Assembly: GCF_021134715.1 (NCBI RefSeq)
Contig: NC_060018.1
Span: 868,001 to 932,000, forward strand
Source: Daphnia pulex
Taxonomy: Eukaryota; Arthropoda; Branchiopoda; Diplostraca; Daphniidae
DNA: 64,000 nt
Direction of reading: 5' to 3'
The notes under the pieces were generated by a model. That model ran no database searches and was not told where the DNA came from. It saw only the letters and a program-made list of their open reading frames with translations. Below, in pieces: positions 46,171-59,900 of this stretch (within the stretch, counting starts at the first letter, position 1; each line of letters opens with the position of its first letter). Both the position numbers and the translations under genes were made by a program.

Positions 46171-49100
46171 GTTACTGATGTGTAACGCATCATCATTCTC
46201 TCTCTGTGAAATTTCCTGGTCAGTTCGCGCTGCAACCGGTTAACCATTTTTTTTTTCTTTTTTGCGTATTTCGTACGGTCCAATGTGATCTATTTGGATG
46301 GCCGTGAATTAATTGTCGCTTTTTAACCGTTCAACCTGCCAATCCCTAGCTGAATTGTAATAGTAAAATCTACTCCCTTTTTTCTCTCTTCAACAATCAT
46401 CTTCAAATTCACCCCCATTATTCATGTTTTGTTTTTTTTCATGTTCCTCGAGTCTGAAGTAAAAAAAAAAGAACGAGTAATTTTTGCTCTTTGCTGGTGC
46501 CGTGTTTGTGCTCATTTTTGACCACATCGAAAATCGTTTCACCTCTAGTCGTCGAGGACAGAGATTCGCGTGTTTGTTTCCAGCTCACGATGCAAGAAAA
46601 AAGGAGGCGTGTTTCATGAAGAGAAAGAGAACAACAATTAATATTGATCAAGAGAAACTAATTGTCTATGTTTTAAGTGTTACGTAGTCGATATCCCTGT
46701 GCCATCCATTGACCACTCTGACAACAAACAAAAAAAAATAATAATAATTTGGACGTGTGTAGATTTTGCATAACAAAACACTTAACAAAAATTTGGTCCA
46801 CGCATGTCCAACATCGTAACGCACCCCTCCCCCTTTTTTCTGTTAAAAAAAAAGTAAACAAAACACAAATACATACTCTGTTGGTTGAAAACTTTAACAA
46901 ACATTTTTCACTGACGTTTGAAACTAACGCCAAGAGTTGCCATGCGAATTAAGACAATTGAGAACGTGACGATGGCGCTCAACAGAGTTTGTCGGATAAT
47001 CTTCCTCGAAAAGTTAAGTTGCCACTCAGCGATCAAACTAGTTTGGAAAGGAACGTGTTGAGTAACTACATAGTTTGTCAACAGTGTGTCCGTGTCATTT
47101 CTAGCTGGCGGTACTCATCTCTATTACACGAAACACAGTACAATCTATGTGTTACAGAGTGAACAAACACAAACTAGTCAGATAATAAAGTGAAATCGGA
47201 TCAACTAGTCAAGTATTCTGCAACATAAAGTCTACTTTGGGCCAGAGTAGATGTTTGAATGGAGCCTCGGATTTAGTTTAGAATATCCTGCGCTCAATAT
47301 ATCTCTTGGCGATTGCAATCGGAGTTGAATGGCATCAGGAAAGTTTCAAAGTTGGAATGGGAGGGAGAACGACTTTCCGTTCGTGAGCACTTCGTCAAAA
47401 CGAGTCGAAAGAAAACGATGGAGAAGGTAAGGCGGAAAATATATAGAGAGAGACAAATAGGCATGTCAATTTCTACACTTGAGCACATTCCGAGAAAATA
47501 AAAACGAGGGGAGCTGATGGAAGGGGGAAAATTCATCAAAAGCGTCCGAGCGGCGCAGCGGGAGTAGATTGATAAAATATCCGACGAGGCTGTGACGATG
47601 TCTGTTGCTATACAGAGACTCTCGTTTTCTGAAAATCAAAGTTGGACTTCATCTACCAATCTGGGTGGCAACACGACGACTTGCCTTTACGTTTGGGTTA
47701 ATTACCCGATGGGTTGAACACACGGTGTATACTATACGCCCTTGCACGCCATAGGTGTAGTGTGCTGCGCTGGTAGATGCTGCAGCCTCGTTACTATTAA
47801 AGCATATACGTGTGCGCCTGTTTAGTTGCTCTCCCACTCACTGGTCTCTGTGTGTATCTGATGATGTTGGCTGTTGAAACGCAGAGGCAACTTTGGCTGC
47901 GAAAGTTGATTGCTAGTTCCGTTGATGAGTCATCAAACAGAAAGCGCCTAGCTGCCAACATTTCCAGGCGTCACGAACGGCAGACTCCCGCGTATTACAA
48001 CTGGGAATGATGCCTACTACCAGCACGGCATAGTTACGGGATGCTGCCAGAAATGGAAAACATATTCAGGATCCGGCTGCTGGCCTGGTTGCGGAAACAC
48101 CCGCGACACGATTTGGGGGGAGGGCCAGTCGGCATCCAGACGTTGCGGTTGATAATGAAAGTCGCGATAAGGAAGAATGAAAGATTCAAACGGCGGCGGC
48201 TGAAAGTTGAAGAAAATCCCACGCAAAACTCGAATATGTCGAGAAGAAGCTCTAAAAAAAGTCACAATACGCTCGAGACAAAAGCTAAAGGCATAAATCT
48301 CTTGCTCTATAACATGTCGGCGAGAGCCGTACACAGCGCGGTAACGATCGAATACATTTTTAATAAGGAAATCTGGCTGCACAGGAACACGGGGGCAAAG
48401 CAAGTCCGCCAGCCGTTCTGAGCCATAAGCAGCTTGCCTTGACGGTTCGGAAAGAAAGGGAATCAAAAAACATTAGATCCGTGTATACATGCACCTTCCT
48501 TGTGCACACAACTGGCACTGCAGGTGTATCGCACAGTCAATCCCATCATTCCCATGACAAAAAGAAAAGGCGAATAATGCACAAAAATAAGAATCTGACT
48601 GTACATAGCTTAGTTGGTCCCAGCCATTGGGAAACAGCTTATAATGCTGTACTGCTGCCGTCAAATACTGCTCTATACTCGTCGAATATTTCATTGAAAA
48701 CCAAAAGCTGTTCTTGCATATTGCCTTCTTCTATGCATATTTTATTACTGCTGGCAAAACTTTCGTGTACGCCGGTGTAGTTTGGTCTCGTCTCTTAGTA
48801 TATAAGTCAACGTATAGAGGGAGAGAGAAAAAAAAAGATGAAAATCTAAATGTTTCTTTTTTACCCTTCTTCTTTTTTTCTCTGTCGTATAAACAGCGAC
48901 GCAGTTTTGTTTTACCAAAACCGAAAACGCAGAGCGGATCTATAAAATACCCCCAAACGGACGAATCGTCGAGCTCAAACGCCCGGAAAGAGATTACGGA
49001 AGTTTGCATTACGCAACACGTCGCAGACTTTGCACTCAAATCTGTCGTCAGCGATTATCATTTGGCATTTTCAAACATACGGCACTCAGTGTCGCGTAAT

Positions 49101-52100
49101 ACGACATACGGTTGAAGGTGGGAATGCTAACGGATGACTCGGCCGAGAAAAATAAGACACCTGTCCCGAGCCTGTCTTTACGCTCGGCCGTGTTGAACAA
49201 GGAAAAGACAATTGTGAGAAGAGTATATCAAGAGAGCGCGACGGAAAAGAGCTGCTTCCGTCATGGCGGTTTGGCCAGCCAGAAAGAAATAGAGTAATTT
49301 ACGCAGTCTGTATATAATGTCATCGCTTCGCCCGATAGATACACACTTGCATGATGCTATATAACTATAAGTAGATTCCTCTTGGAACCTACACAGCGGC
49401 CGTTCTCGTCGTCTCTCGGCATTCACGAGGTAATCTGATTACGGTATCTTACGGGGGGGTTTATTTTCTCGGTTCCTCTTCTCGCCGTGTGGTATTTCTC
49501 AACCAACCGATCGTCACCGCCAGCAGCAGGTTTTCAAGTAGGGGAAACAACAAGTGAGAAAGTGACACAAATATAACAGGATGTCTTGTGATGCACACCA
49601 AAGAGCAGCAGCTTGTGTGTGTGGTCGATTGGAAACGGCGCATCATTCATTCTCCAGATGGAATATTTTCTTTTTCGATGCGACACAAAAGGAACAAGCA
49701 GAAAAAGTACGCAGGAGAAGCGCGTTATTCAAATTGCGTCACCTTTTTTTTCTGTTCCCTTTTTCGCCAGGATGGCCAACAAACAAAAAGAATCTTTTCC
49801 TCGAGTTGGTGTAAACAAGTTGTCGAAACTTGCGAGTGACAAGAGAGAGCGCAGAGAGCTGAAAGTGACAGATGTCGTAGTCACGAACACGAAATGAAAA
49901 GCTAAAAATGATGTTGCGTATCACCGAACGAAGGGGGGCTCCAAATGAAAATGAATAGGAAATGAAAAGGACCTAGTCGACTAAGGAATAAGATGCCAGA
50001 TATATACTTACTGCCATTACGCACAGTATCACAGAGTCTATAGATTGGGGCGCGAGTATAACGGCAAAGCTCTCACGGAGACATCGTCGCCTCTCGTGCT
50101 CATTATAAAGTGCGTATTTCACACCTGGAAGCTCACTCGCTGCCTCGCATTAATCTAAACTTAATTGGCCTAATGAGCACAGTCTCTTGGCCGCGATCCC
50201 CTTTCCAGCAAAACAGCGTATAGCTCCTATTTTTTTCTTTTCTTGAGAGAGTAGAGACCCCCCCCCCCCCCCTCGTTGCATCCACATCTATTCCATCAGA
50301 GTAAAGGGCAGAATAGTCAGATTGGTAATACGACATTTCCTTCTTCGGCTTCCCTTTCTCACGGCGCTTCCTTTTGACGCTGTGTGTAATCGGCACAGGA
50401 AGGAGCCGGGCCGAGACGAGACGAGGGTTGAGCCAAATCCAATATGTCGGCAGCAGCACGAAAATGAAGCGGGGCGGAGAGAGGAGACAGAGAAGCTCCA
50501 ATTAGCACCTGACTGAATCCTTGATGGCTGCCGATTGGGACTGCTCCTCATTTACCCGGCGACGCCCACCATCATTTTTGAATTGTTTAAACAAATGCTG
50601 TCCGATCGGATTAGTTTCTTCTCTTAACTGTCAGTCCAGCATAACTAAGAGGTATTAGTCTATTTCGGCTAACCTAAATCATTCCTACCTCCATAATTTC
50701 CGCGAAATAAAACAGTGAATGAGAAATCATTTTGATTTGAAACTGAGGCCATCATTTGCAATCTTTTCAAAACGGATGGAAAAGTGTGCAAGACTGTGGA
50801 GGGAGGAATTGATTGTATGTAAAAATCAGAGTCCCTCTGGATGACCTAGCTTGATTTAGTCAAACCACAAAAGAAAAGTCTGAGAAATCACCGCAGTTCA
50901 ATAAAACAATTGCCAAAGTTTCGGCCAGCGACTTCTTCGTTGGCTATTCCATCTCGGCTGCCGTTTCAGCCGTCCTCACTCCCACACCAACGTCCTATTT
51001 AGCTCTGCTCTGCTGCCATGAGCCGGCGGGAGCTTTTCTCAACTTCTAGTTTCTGTGTGTTTGCCTTATTGTCATTCTATAGCGCCGGCTGATACTGGAA
51101 TGCTTGTGCTTGCTTTTTTGTTTGGCGCTTGTTTGGCGGATGGTCTCTGACTAGATGATGGTCCTGGCGCGGTCGTTCATTGAGAGAATCCCGGCGGCTG
51201 CTGGCACCACCCAAAAAAAGAGAAAAGAGCTCGACGCTTCCGAAAAAGTTTTGCTCTTTATAAAACAAACGGTGGTATATATAGTGCGGCAGCCTTATAT
51301 GTCGTGGCGACGGAAAAGAGGATGAAAAAAGATACAGAGCCAAGATATATGTACATACACACATACACCTCCATCCATTCTATTTAGTCGCGAGGATGAG
51401 GATATATTAGGAGCAGAGCAGACGGGAGTTGAAACGCCAGCAGAGCGGCTGTGGCGATAGCATTTCTTGTGTTTTGTTTGTTTTTAGTAAACTCGTGCGG
51501 GGATTCGTCGGATGAAAATCGCAATCCGACTCGAGTTCTCTCCGGGAAGAAAATAAAAAAAAATCAACGAACTGCCGACGAGCTGCGTTCCTCGCGCAAG
51601 CGCTTCACGTTATTACCGTATAGCGCGGAATAGGCCGGCGCTCTGCTGCGCACAGTCCGAATCCTGATGCACCTCCTTTCTTCGCCACATTAGCATGAAT
51701 TGCCGAATGAGAGACCCGAGTATCTTTCAATAGCACAAGCGCATTGAATATTATAAAGGAAAAAAAGAAATCTTTCCGTCGAATCTCGCAAATTTACCAA
51801 TGGCGCGGCGGAAGTTGGGGGTGGGCTAAGCTGCTGATCTAAATCAACTTTGATGCTTTCAATCTCATTTCTTGTGATTAATCTAACGTCTCCTCTGCTG
51901 TGTGTGTGTGTGTACGGAGTAGACAAGAGTAGAGTGCGTGTCCAGCAAGTCAATAAGTGCATTGGCAGTCGTAACGATTCTATCTAAAGTAAGCAAAAAG
52001 ATGCGCCGCGGTGGGGTGTAAACCCAATAAAGGTTCACAAGTTATACGCACACTGCAATGCCGCTGTTTGACCGGCCTCAATGGCCGGCCAAAAATAAAA

Positions 52101-55100
52101 TAGAGCAACTCCTCGTCCATTAAATCAAATTTGAGATGATCAAAACTGAGGTCGAATAAAAATGATTCGTACATATTACGAACGAGGTCCTGGTTCGACT
52201 ATTGCATCAATTGCGCCCAAAGGCTCCGACGAAAGTTTAGCAAGTAAACACGAACAAAATGTTCCGAAATGTTGCCGTCGTTGAGCGCCGTTAGCGTCGT
52301 GTGTGTAAAACTAGACGGTAAAAGGGAGGGGACTGCACGTGAACGAAAAAAAGGAATAGGGTGGAGGACCACTTTGTGTGTTTGCTAATTGCAAGTATCG
52401 ACATATCGCGGCGGTCGTCATAAAATGATGAATGCACGAGAGTTCGATGAAATGCCAACAACAAGCCTCGGGCATCACATCAAAACCGGCGGTGAAATCC
52501 CGGTGCTATTAAAGCAACTTTCTCTCTCCAACGAAAAAAATAACAAAAACAAAAAAAGAGTTGCAGCATATACGAGCGAAGCGATGCGGTGGATGAGGGC
52601 ATCGGAAACCAAAGTTTATATAGGTCTGGTCGGACATGTGAATTGGAAATCATATGCAAGGGAGCAGCGCACAGTTTATATCTCTCTCCTGATATTAGGT
52701 GCACATAGGTCGATTGCTCCGCTTATATGCAGGCAATGCCCATTAGCGATCGATAATCATAATATCGAATTGGGGGGGGATAGTCCCATCAAATTCGAAA
52801 ACTGCGCTGCTGCTGGGTTCCAGCCATAAAACGTTAACCAAAGTTGTGGGGTACATCGACGAGAGAGGGTGGGTTTGGAATTGTATAGGAAACAAGAGAG
52901 AAAAGGACCCAGGACCCAAAAGTCGATCAAAACGTCTTGATTGACTATTCAGCTCGTCACCAAAACCCGCAACTCTAACCCACCTCGATGTCTCTCAAGA
53001 TTGATTGACCTTTGAGTTGACAAAGCGCTAAGAGACAGAGAAGAGAGAGAGTTGCCTTTTATATTATTTGCTCCATCGAGTCCGTCCGACGGGAAAGCCA
53101 ACCGAGAAAAGGAATAGAATTTCATCCTCCTGCGGACCGACGGATATGGACGGACGGACGGACGGGAGACTTTTGGATCGTGAAAAGTGGTGGACCCCCG
53201 GCAATTGTGTGTATGTGTGTGCACCACATTTGCGTACGACGTTATACATGTCTCTCGTCTATTTGATTGTTTTTCAAGTTAGGCGGTGAATTCATGTGCG
53301 CGGCAAAGCCAACGGAAGAGTCGAGCCGTCGGCGGCGAGGGACAAGAAGAACATGTCAATATATAAAAAAGCAGACACAGAAACACAGACCGCAGATGGA
53401 AAAACAAATAAAAGTCAAATAAAATAAAAGTCTTGTAATTCGATTTGCCACCACCACCACCACCACCACTACCGGACTCTTCTCCTTCGAACCGCCATGT
53501 CCATCTCTCTAAAATGCATCAAACCCGTTGATGCTGGCCTCGCCTGATGTATTCAAATTGGCCGCCCCTTTTTCCGACTCTTTCGTGCACGAATAAAATC
53601 AAATCAAATAAAGACCATGGGCGCTGGTGGCAGGGGAGGTTACAAAAAAATAAAGAGGCTAACCCCCCGGAAAACTAGAGGAAAAACGAATAATAAACAT
53701 AACAACAACGTCCAAATGTCTGATTCGATTGGCAATCAAACCCCATAATCCATTCGGCTCCTCTACGTAGTAAGTAGGCCATCCAATCTACATATGGTAC
53801 ACGGCCGCCTTATCTGTCCGTGTATATAGGGAGGAGGGGGGTGCGCTGTTGGTACAAGAAATATAGGACACGGACGCCAGTGGGAGAGGGAGAAGTCCAC
53901 TTCTTCTTCGGCCATGAAACGAGGGACGGTGATGAAGAACCAAAAAGAGAGCGCGCTGGGTCTCGCTTGTGCTGGAACATCACGGACAGAGAGTTAGGCA
54001 ACTTGCAAACTTTTGGGGCTACGATGCATACATAGATGACGAGCAGCAGCAGCAGAGACCGGGGGCTACTGACTATACACACTGCGCAGCAGAAGAGCTG
54101 ACCTGACTTTAATTGAATTCGAGCGACCACATCCCACTCTGCTGCTCCCGTTTTTATGATTTTTTCCTCTTTTTTTTTCTACCCGCTTGCGGAAGGGGTG
54201 CAGCTCGACATTCATCCAGCCTACAGCCTACACATATTCAACGCCATCAGTCTGCAGAGTGTGAATTCCCGCGGGAAAACGGTACACACATCTATAAAAA
54301 TATTCAATTTGAATGTATTGCTGTGGGGGGTAGGTTTGTGCAAGGCGAGTTGGCATACGAATCCGCTTTTAACCCAGAGGAAAAAGAAAAGAAAAATTGA
54401 CGAATGATACGACGTCGATTGAGGTAACATCGAAATGGTTTGGGCTTTTCCAGTCAAACTCTAAATGCAGCCATCAAGAATGTACAGCACATAGCAGATT
54501 TTACTTGCAAATTTACTGCGGAACTCGACCCGTCCAGGCGAAAGACGTGGAACGATGAATAGGAGGCCCCAACCGCACTATTATACAAAAAGATGAAAAA
54601 TCTCCCGATAGTCTGGTCCGGCGGTCGATCGAGTTTGCTGCCTGTGCTGCACAGTTTCCCTCTTCTTCTCAATATAAGATGAATATTCCGGTTCTTCCTT
54701 CCGCTCAAACTATATTCCTTTTTCCTTTTTTTTCTCCTCCTTATTCTAATATTCATATCCTGAATGAGACGAGAGGAAAGTTGGTGGCCGAGCTGCCTGT
54801 GTGTACAACATAATCGTTCGACCAATCGACCAAGGGTTTTCGACTGGCGACCGAACCAACCCCCCCGAAAAAAGGACCCGCTGCAAGCCAAACTTTACAT
54901 GGATATAAAGGAGTCGGTGCATCGTTATACTATGTATAATAGATTGATATATAGCAACGACGACGACCAAGTCTATCCATATAATATGTATAGATATCAG
55001 TACAGTTTAGTGGCCTTGGCATTAACAAAAGTAGATAGGAGAAAAAAAAGGAACTATAGCGCTGTATAAAGGAAGAAGAATAAAACATGCTGGCCAATAT

Positions 55101-56822
55101 TGGCCAGTCATTCAACTAGATCGTTTTTTTTTTTTACTCAAATCTTCAGAAAAGTTTCGTCTTCAATAATAATTAGGGAATTGATCGTTGAACGCTGCAA
55201 CCAATTTCAAATGAAATGTAGCGATCGAAAAAGCTGTTAACACGTTAAAGGCCACATGTCTGGCCGGTAGCTTTGAAATAAAGTGAAACCGACATGATCA
55301 AATGGGAACAACAAGAATAGAATCTCTTTTCTTTTTTTCTCTCTCTCTCGAGTTATTTTATTTGTATTATGTTATACCTAGTAGTGGAAGTAGTGCATGT
55401 GCTGTCTATTTTAACATCACGCGGCCACTTGTCTCGTGGGAGTGTTATTATCGGACAAGGCCAGCAAAAGGGATCAGGGAGGAGAAAAAAAGGCCCAGCA
55501 TGCACCAGAGAGAGGCTCCTAAGGTGCTCTTTTCTCTAGTTTTCACTCTCTCTCTTCACTCCCCATTGCTGTTGTTGCTCCTGTTGTGTTGCCCGCCGTC
55601 TTCTCTTCTATACTGTCTGATGATATTTCCCTCTTGTTCTCTCTCTCGGCTGTGCCCAGCTTTTTCACACAATAGCTGTTGCTGCCTTGCCTACCCACTC
55701 AATTCTCTTTCTGGCGATAGATTCCCGATAATCTTGAGGGCCAGCTCACCGCTCTACACTGTGCGCCATAATGCAATAACAGTGGCTGGCCCTATAAAAG
55801 AGGCCGCAGTCAAAATGGCCAGTCTGACAAATCGAAATCAACTCGAAACACTCTTCTCGCGCTTTACACAGCGGCAATGACGAAATGGAAAGGCCTTCGA
55901 AATAATAACATAAAGTAAAAGGGAAACCTCTCTTTCTCCACCCCACCCAACCTAAAGTCCAGCAGCAGCAGCGGCCCCCCGGTAGTCTACACAATTCGTC
56001 TGAGGTCCAGAGGTCTCTTTTGTGTGTTTCGCCACCATCTCAAAGTTGTGATTTCTCTTTTGTCACCTACTACCAGGCCCCATCTTTCTTGCCAGGACCA
56101 CCCCATCTCTTTGACTGTCTAGACACACTGCGCAATATATATTTGTGTGTGCAGTGGGGGCAGTGGGGCGCAATCCAGTTTCAATTGGATTCCACTCACG
56201 TGGGCCATTCACAAGACTTATTGAGCCTCCAAAATGTATAGACATCGCAAACAGGCCAGGCCCTTGGAAGAAGAAGAAGAAGAAGACAATAATAACAAAC
56301 ATTTCTTATTATTAGTGCCCAATCCAATATCGTTCGAAAAGCCTTATGGAGGGATTTAAGAGCTACACGGGCTATACGTGCACCAATAAAACTAATAACT
56401 GGACGTTTGGTCCCAGTGCCAACTTGCCGGGACCAATAATAAGTATGGATGGGTCTAGACGTCAAATGTGCAGGGGGATTTCCCGAAATAGAATTTAAAC
56501 AGTACACATCAACGAAGAAATATTTCATTTGGGTACGATTCCCCCATTTCGCAATAACTTCTGAGTGTACGTTGGCGGAATAAGATCCAGGAAATGGACC
56601 TGTTGATCAGTGTCGAGCATCTGCTTGTCCAGATGACATAATCCTCCACACATGTTTGATCCCCTCCCCCCTCCCTTCAAGAGATTTGATTGCGAATTGA
56701 AATGAGCGCGTTGCATCGCTCTAAAGAGACGACCGTATGCAAAAGGTGTCGCGGTTAATCGCCAAAGGGATTAAGTGCCACACCAATAGCGGGAGAAATT
56801 CGGTGCCGTGAGTTTGAGGGGA
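46171..56822. other. CYRI 3' UTR and long gene-poor stretch
   Basis: CYRI's 3' UTR starts here; an AATAAA occurs at 47184-47189 but its use is uncertain. I recognise no exon. Features are microsatellites: a C run near 50260-50272, GGAC repeats at 53149-53166, (CAC)n at about 53450-53470, and T/C- and A/G-rich strand asymmetry that creates meaningless long frames (for example 55302-55880). A 66-codon frame at 47810-48010 has a hydrophobic N-terminus and dibasic sites but no other support. Confidence 0.65.
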
Positions 56823-56948
56823 TCACTCGTCCACCACTTCGTAATACTCGGCTAGCTGGGCGTTCTCAATGGAAGAGGAGCGAAAGAGATCCCAAGATCC
56901 TTGCGCCAGAGTGGCTCCGATGAATGGCGGATCAAAACAGCCCGGCAC
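56823..56948 (-). CDS. Probable C-terminal coding exon of an unidentified gene
   Basis: On the minus strand a pyrimidine-rich acceptor ending GTGTATAG (56949-56950) opens a 41-codon frame with a TGA stop at 56823-56825. The translation begins VPGCFDPPFIGATLAQGSWD and ends IENAQLAEYYEVVDE. It is balanced in composition and unlike the surrounding low-complexity translations. The Tyr-Tyr-rich acidic tail looks like the cytoplasmic end of a membrane or signalling protein, but that is only an impression. I cannot name the family and did not find its upstream exons in 56951-64000, so the upstream intron may be very long. Confidence 0.5.
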   Translation of the reverse strand: MPGCFDPPFIGATLAQGSWDLFRSSSIENAQLAEYYEVVDE

Positions 56949-59900
56949 CTATACACGCACAAAATGGCACGAAAGAAGAAGATGTGAGAGTTTCAATATG
57001 CGACTCTTTGCGAAATCTCTAAATCAATGATTATACGCGAGCTATATGTTTCACCCTTCTTGCTCCACCCATGAAATAGGAAAAAAAATCTAAATAAATC
57101 AATTGATCGTCGATTTGAATGAGCGCATCGCAGCGTGCGGCGTATCTCGATGCTAATGCTGTCGTATGCTGCTGCTGCTGCTTTCTGATTAATTCCCGGG
57201 ATACAAGCACGGACCATTATACGCCAAAAGCGGGGCAGTGATAGAGACAGGACGCCCGGCTAATGAGGGACCTTTATAGGGGTGAGATGATGACGTATCC
57301 GTAGCATATATATACTCTGCTATGCAAAGGGGGGATAGTGGGTGTCGTTAATAAGGAGCTCCAAGAGCTCTCCAGTTCTTAGTTAAAGAGTGAAAAGGAG
57401 CCAAAAGAAAAGGGATGGTTCGTCGGGGTCGGGTGGGAGATCCTGCCACAGGTGAAACACATTTATAATCCCAAATCTCCTCTTTTTAACCTCCTTTTGA
57501 TTTAAAACCGAGGCATTTCAAATGGGAAGAGTGTAAATCCTTGTACCTCTTGCACCTGGTCAGATCTGTGTCCCCCTCTTTCGTGATACCGAGAGTGTAG
57601 CCTATACACAGACAAGAGATTACGAGGAGGTTGGGGGGGTTATAGTTTCCGGCTGATGGCGCAATTCCGTCGTCAACTGTGTCTAATAGGCTGCGATTAT
57701 GACACAGATGCACAGCGCCCAACTGATAAAAAAACTTGATTTTTTGATTGACGAGAGTTTATATAAAAATAGGGTGGGGGACATTGAATTCGGCTGGCAG
57801 AAATAGTCAAATAAATAATTGGTGAAAAACAAGAAAAAGACAAATCAAGAGCAGGAAATGAAAGTTGTAGACTAGTCGTGGTGATGTGAGCAAGGAGGAA
57901 AAAGAAAACTTGTCCCACTGATTTGAAGAACGGCGTTGCTTTCCACTTCTCGTAAGACTAAACTTTTTCTTCCCTTTCTTGATCAAGTTGAGACTATCGT
58001 TCATATTACACCCCGCCCTTATCTGTGGTGTTTGTCGTCCCCTCTACCCTAGGTGAAACACACCAATAAGTTGATGTCGAGAGACTTGTGCAGTTGCCAG
58101 GTGATGCAACAGTGCCTCACACACAGTCTGTCTATCACTTTTATTTTTGTTGTTTTTCTCTAAGTCCAACTTGGTTCACTACTACCCCGTGGTGGGCCTA
58201 TACGTTTAAATTGCAGAGACCACCTCAATGACCTCAACAACTCTTTAGAAACGGGGGTTAAGTCGACTTCAATTTGACTTGGAACAATCTGCCACGTCTT
58301 TTTGTCTTGTATTCCAGGTTCTCCAGGGCAGCGGCCAGAAGACGTTCTCTGTGATCCAATGTAATGACGAAACAATTGAACAGAACAGAGAGTCTCAAGT
58401 CCTAATTAGCGCAGCGAGCAAATGCCTTGATGCTTTGGTAGGTTCGAGGTTGTCCTATATAATATACCATCGGCTTCTAGACCATTTGGTTGGTTGGTTA
58501 GGTGGTGGGGGGGATTCGTCTCGATGATGATAATGGTTGAGAGGATGATATCCATTGAACTAGCAGTACACGTATAGACATTGAAAGAGGCCCCTCCGCA
58601 CAAAAAAGAAAAGAAAATATCTCCAACACACCCACATAAAACGGCATTCGGCCGACGGTGTCTATGAGAGTTGACGGAAACCGGTGGCGGTGGGGGCTAT
58701 AGAGCCCTCTTATGATGTGTATGCACAAGCTCACCCATTCTCTCCGTGACGCACTATATAACACTGCGTAGTGGTCTATTATAAAAAGAAGGGGCGGTCA
58801 TTAATTAACGTCGAGTTAGTTAGCGCTAGCTCTTGCGTGTTCTCTATCAGTTCCTCTTTTAAAAAAACACGGAACTACACGGGAAGCAAAGGGGGCAGAA
58901 AAAAGGGGTTGGCGTATTTCAAAATTGACTGAATTATAAGGAAAAAAATAATAATTCTTTTTGTTGTTGTTGCACTAATCATACGAAAGATTTGAACTTG
59001 GATTTGTTTCGATTCGATCCTGAAAAAAATAACTTGACGTCACCACGTCGCCATTTCCATTACTATTTGTTTGTCTTCCACCAACCCCATCATTTTCCTT
59101 CCCCTCTCGCTCGTTGGTGTATGCAGTTAATGGAGACAAATTGTCTGCGCGCGTTAGATCCTCCTCGATGCGATGCTGCTGTATCCCTCAAATTGTCGGA
59201 GAGCGACTTTTTTGGGGGCTGGACGCCATTCATCATCGTTCGTCCTCAATTTCTCTCCTTGCCCTTTGCCATAAATAACCACGCAGAGCTGCATACAGCA
59301 GTGACAACAACAACAACAACAAAAGGCAAAAAAAATATAAAAAAAATCTCCAGCGTATCTAAAAGACACCCGATTCAAACATTCATACGACCAGTTGGCG
59401 CTTGTGAACGCGACAGAGTCAATCAAAAAAGATATAATAACCTTTTAGCCCGTGCAGCGTATAGATGTGTACACTAATCGGTTTTTCATCGGGGCGCCAT
59501 CCGTTAAATATTAACGGGGCATCAAGAGACGTTGATCGGTTACATGGCCGGGATTGAATAAAATAAAAGAAGCCCAACGACAATATAGCTAAGAGAGCCA
59601 GACTGGCTGTTTGAGCAAACAGTCGGCAAGGGACAATCAGACGCAAGTGGGAGGCAGGTTCAGAAAGGTGAAAACCAGACGACGACGACGGAGAGATGTG
59701 TCAGAGCCGTATAGAGAGGAATAGATAGATCATTGATTGAATATTACATGTCCAAATGTCGTCTATACCGTCGGGATACGTACGTTGACTGCGAGACTCG
59801 GGCTTTTGGATCTCAGCGTCAGAGCAGAGGGCGGCCGACAGACACACGCAAACTGTCAAGCCGATGTCAAAGGTAAAAACAAACAGAAAAAGACAAACAG

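Noticed and set aside
48017..48466. 149-codon minus-strand frame
   Set aside because: No recognisable domain, overlaps a plus-strand frame of similar length, no splice context or promoter.
55302..55880. 192-codon plus-strand frame
   Set aside because: Lies in strongly T/C-biased DNA; the translation is runs of Leu, Ser and Cys typical of compositional bias.
58160..58375. 71-codon minus-strand frame opposite the 58318-58437 candidate exon
   Set aside because: Neither strand shows partner exons or a known motif; I kept the region as unassigned.
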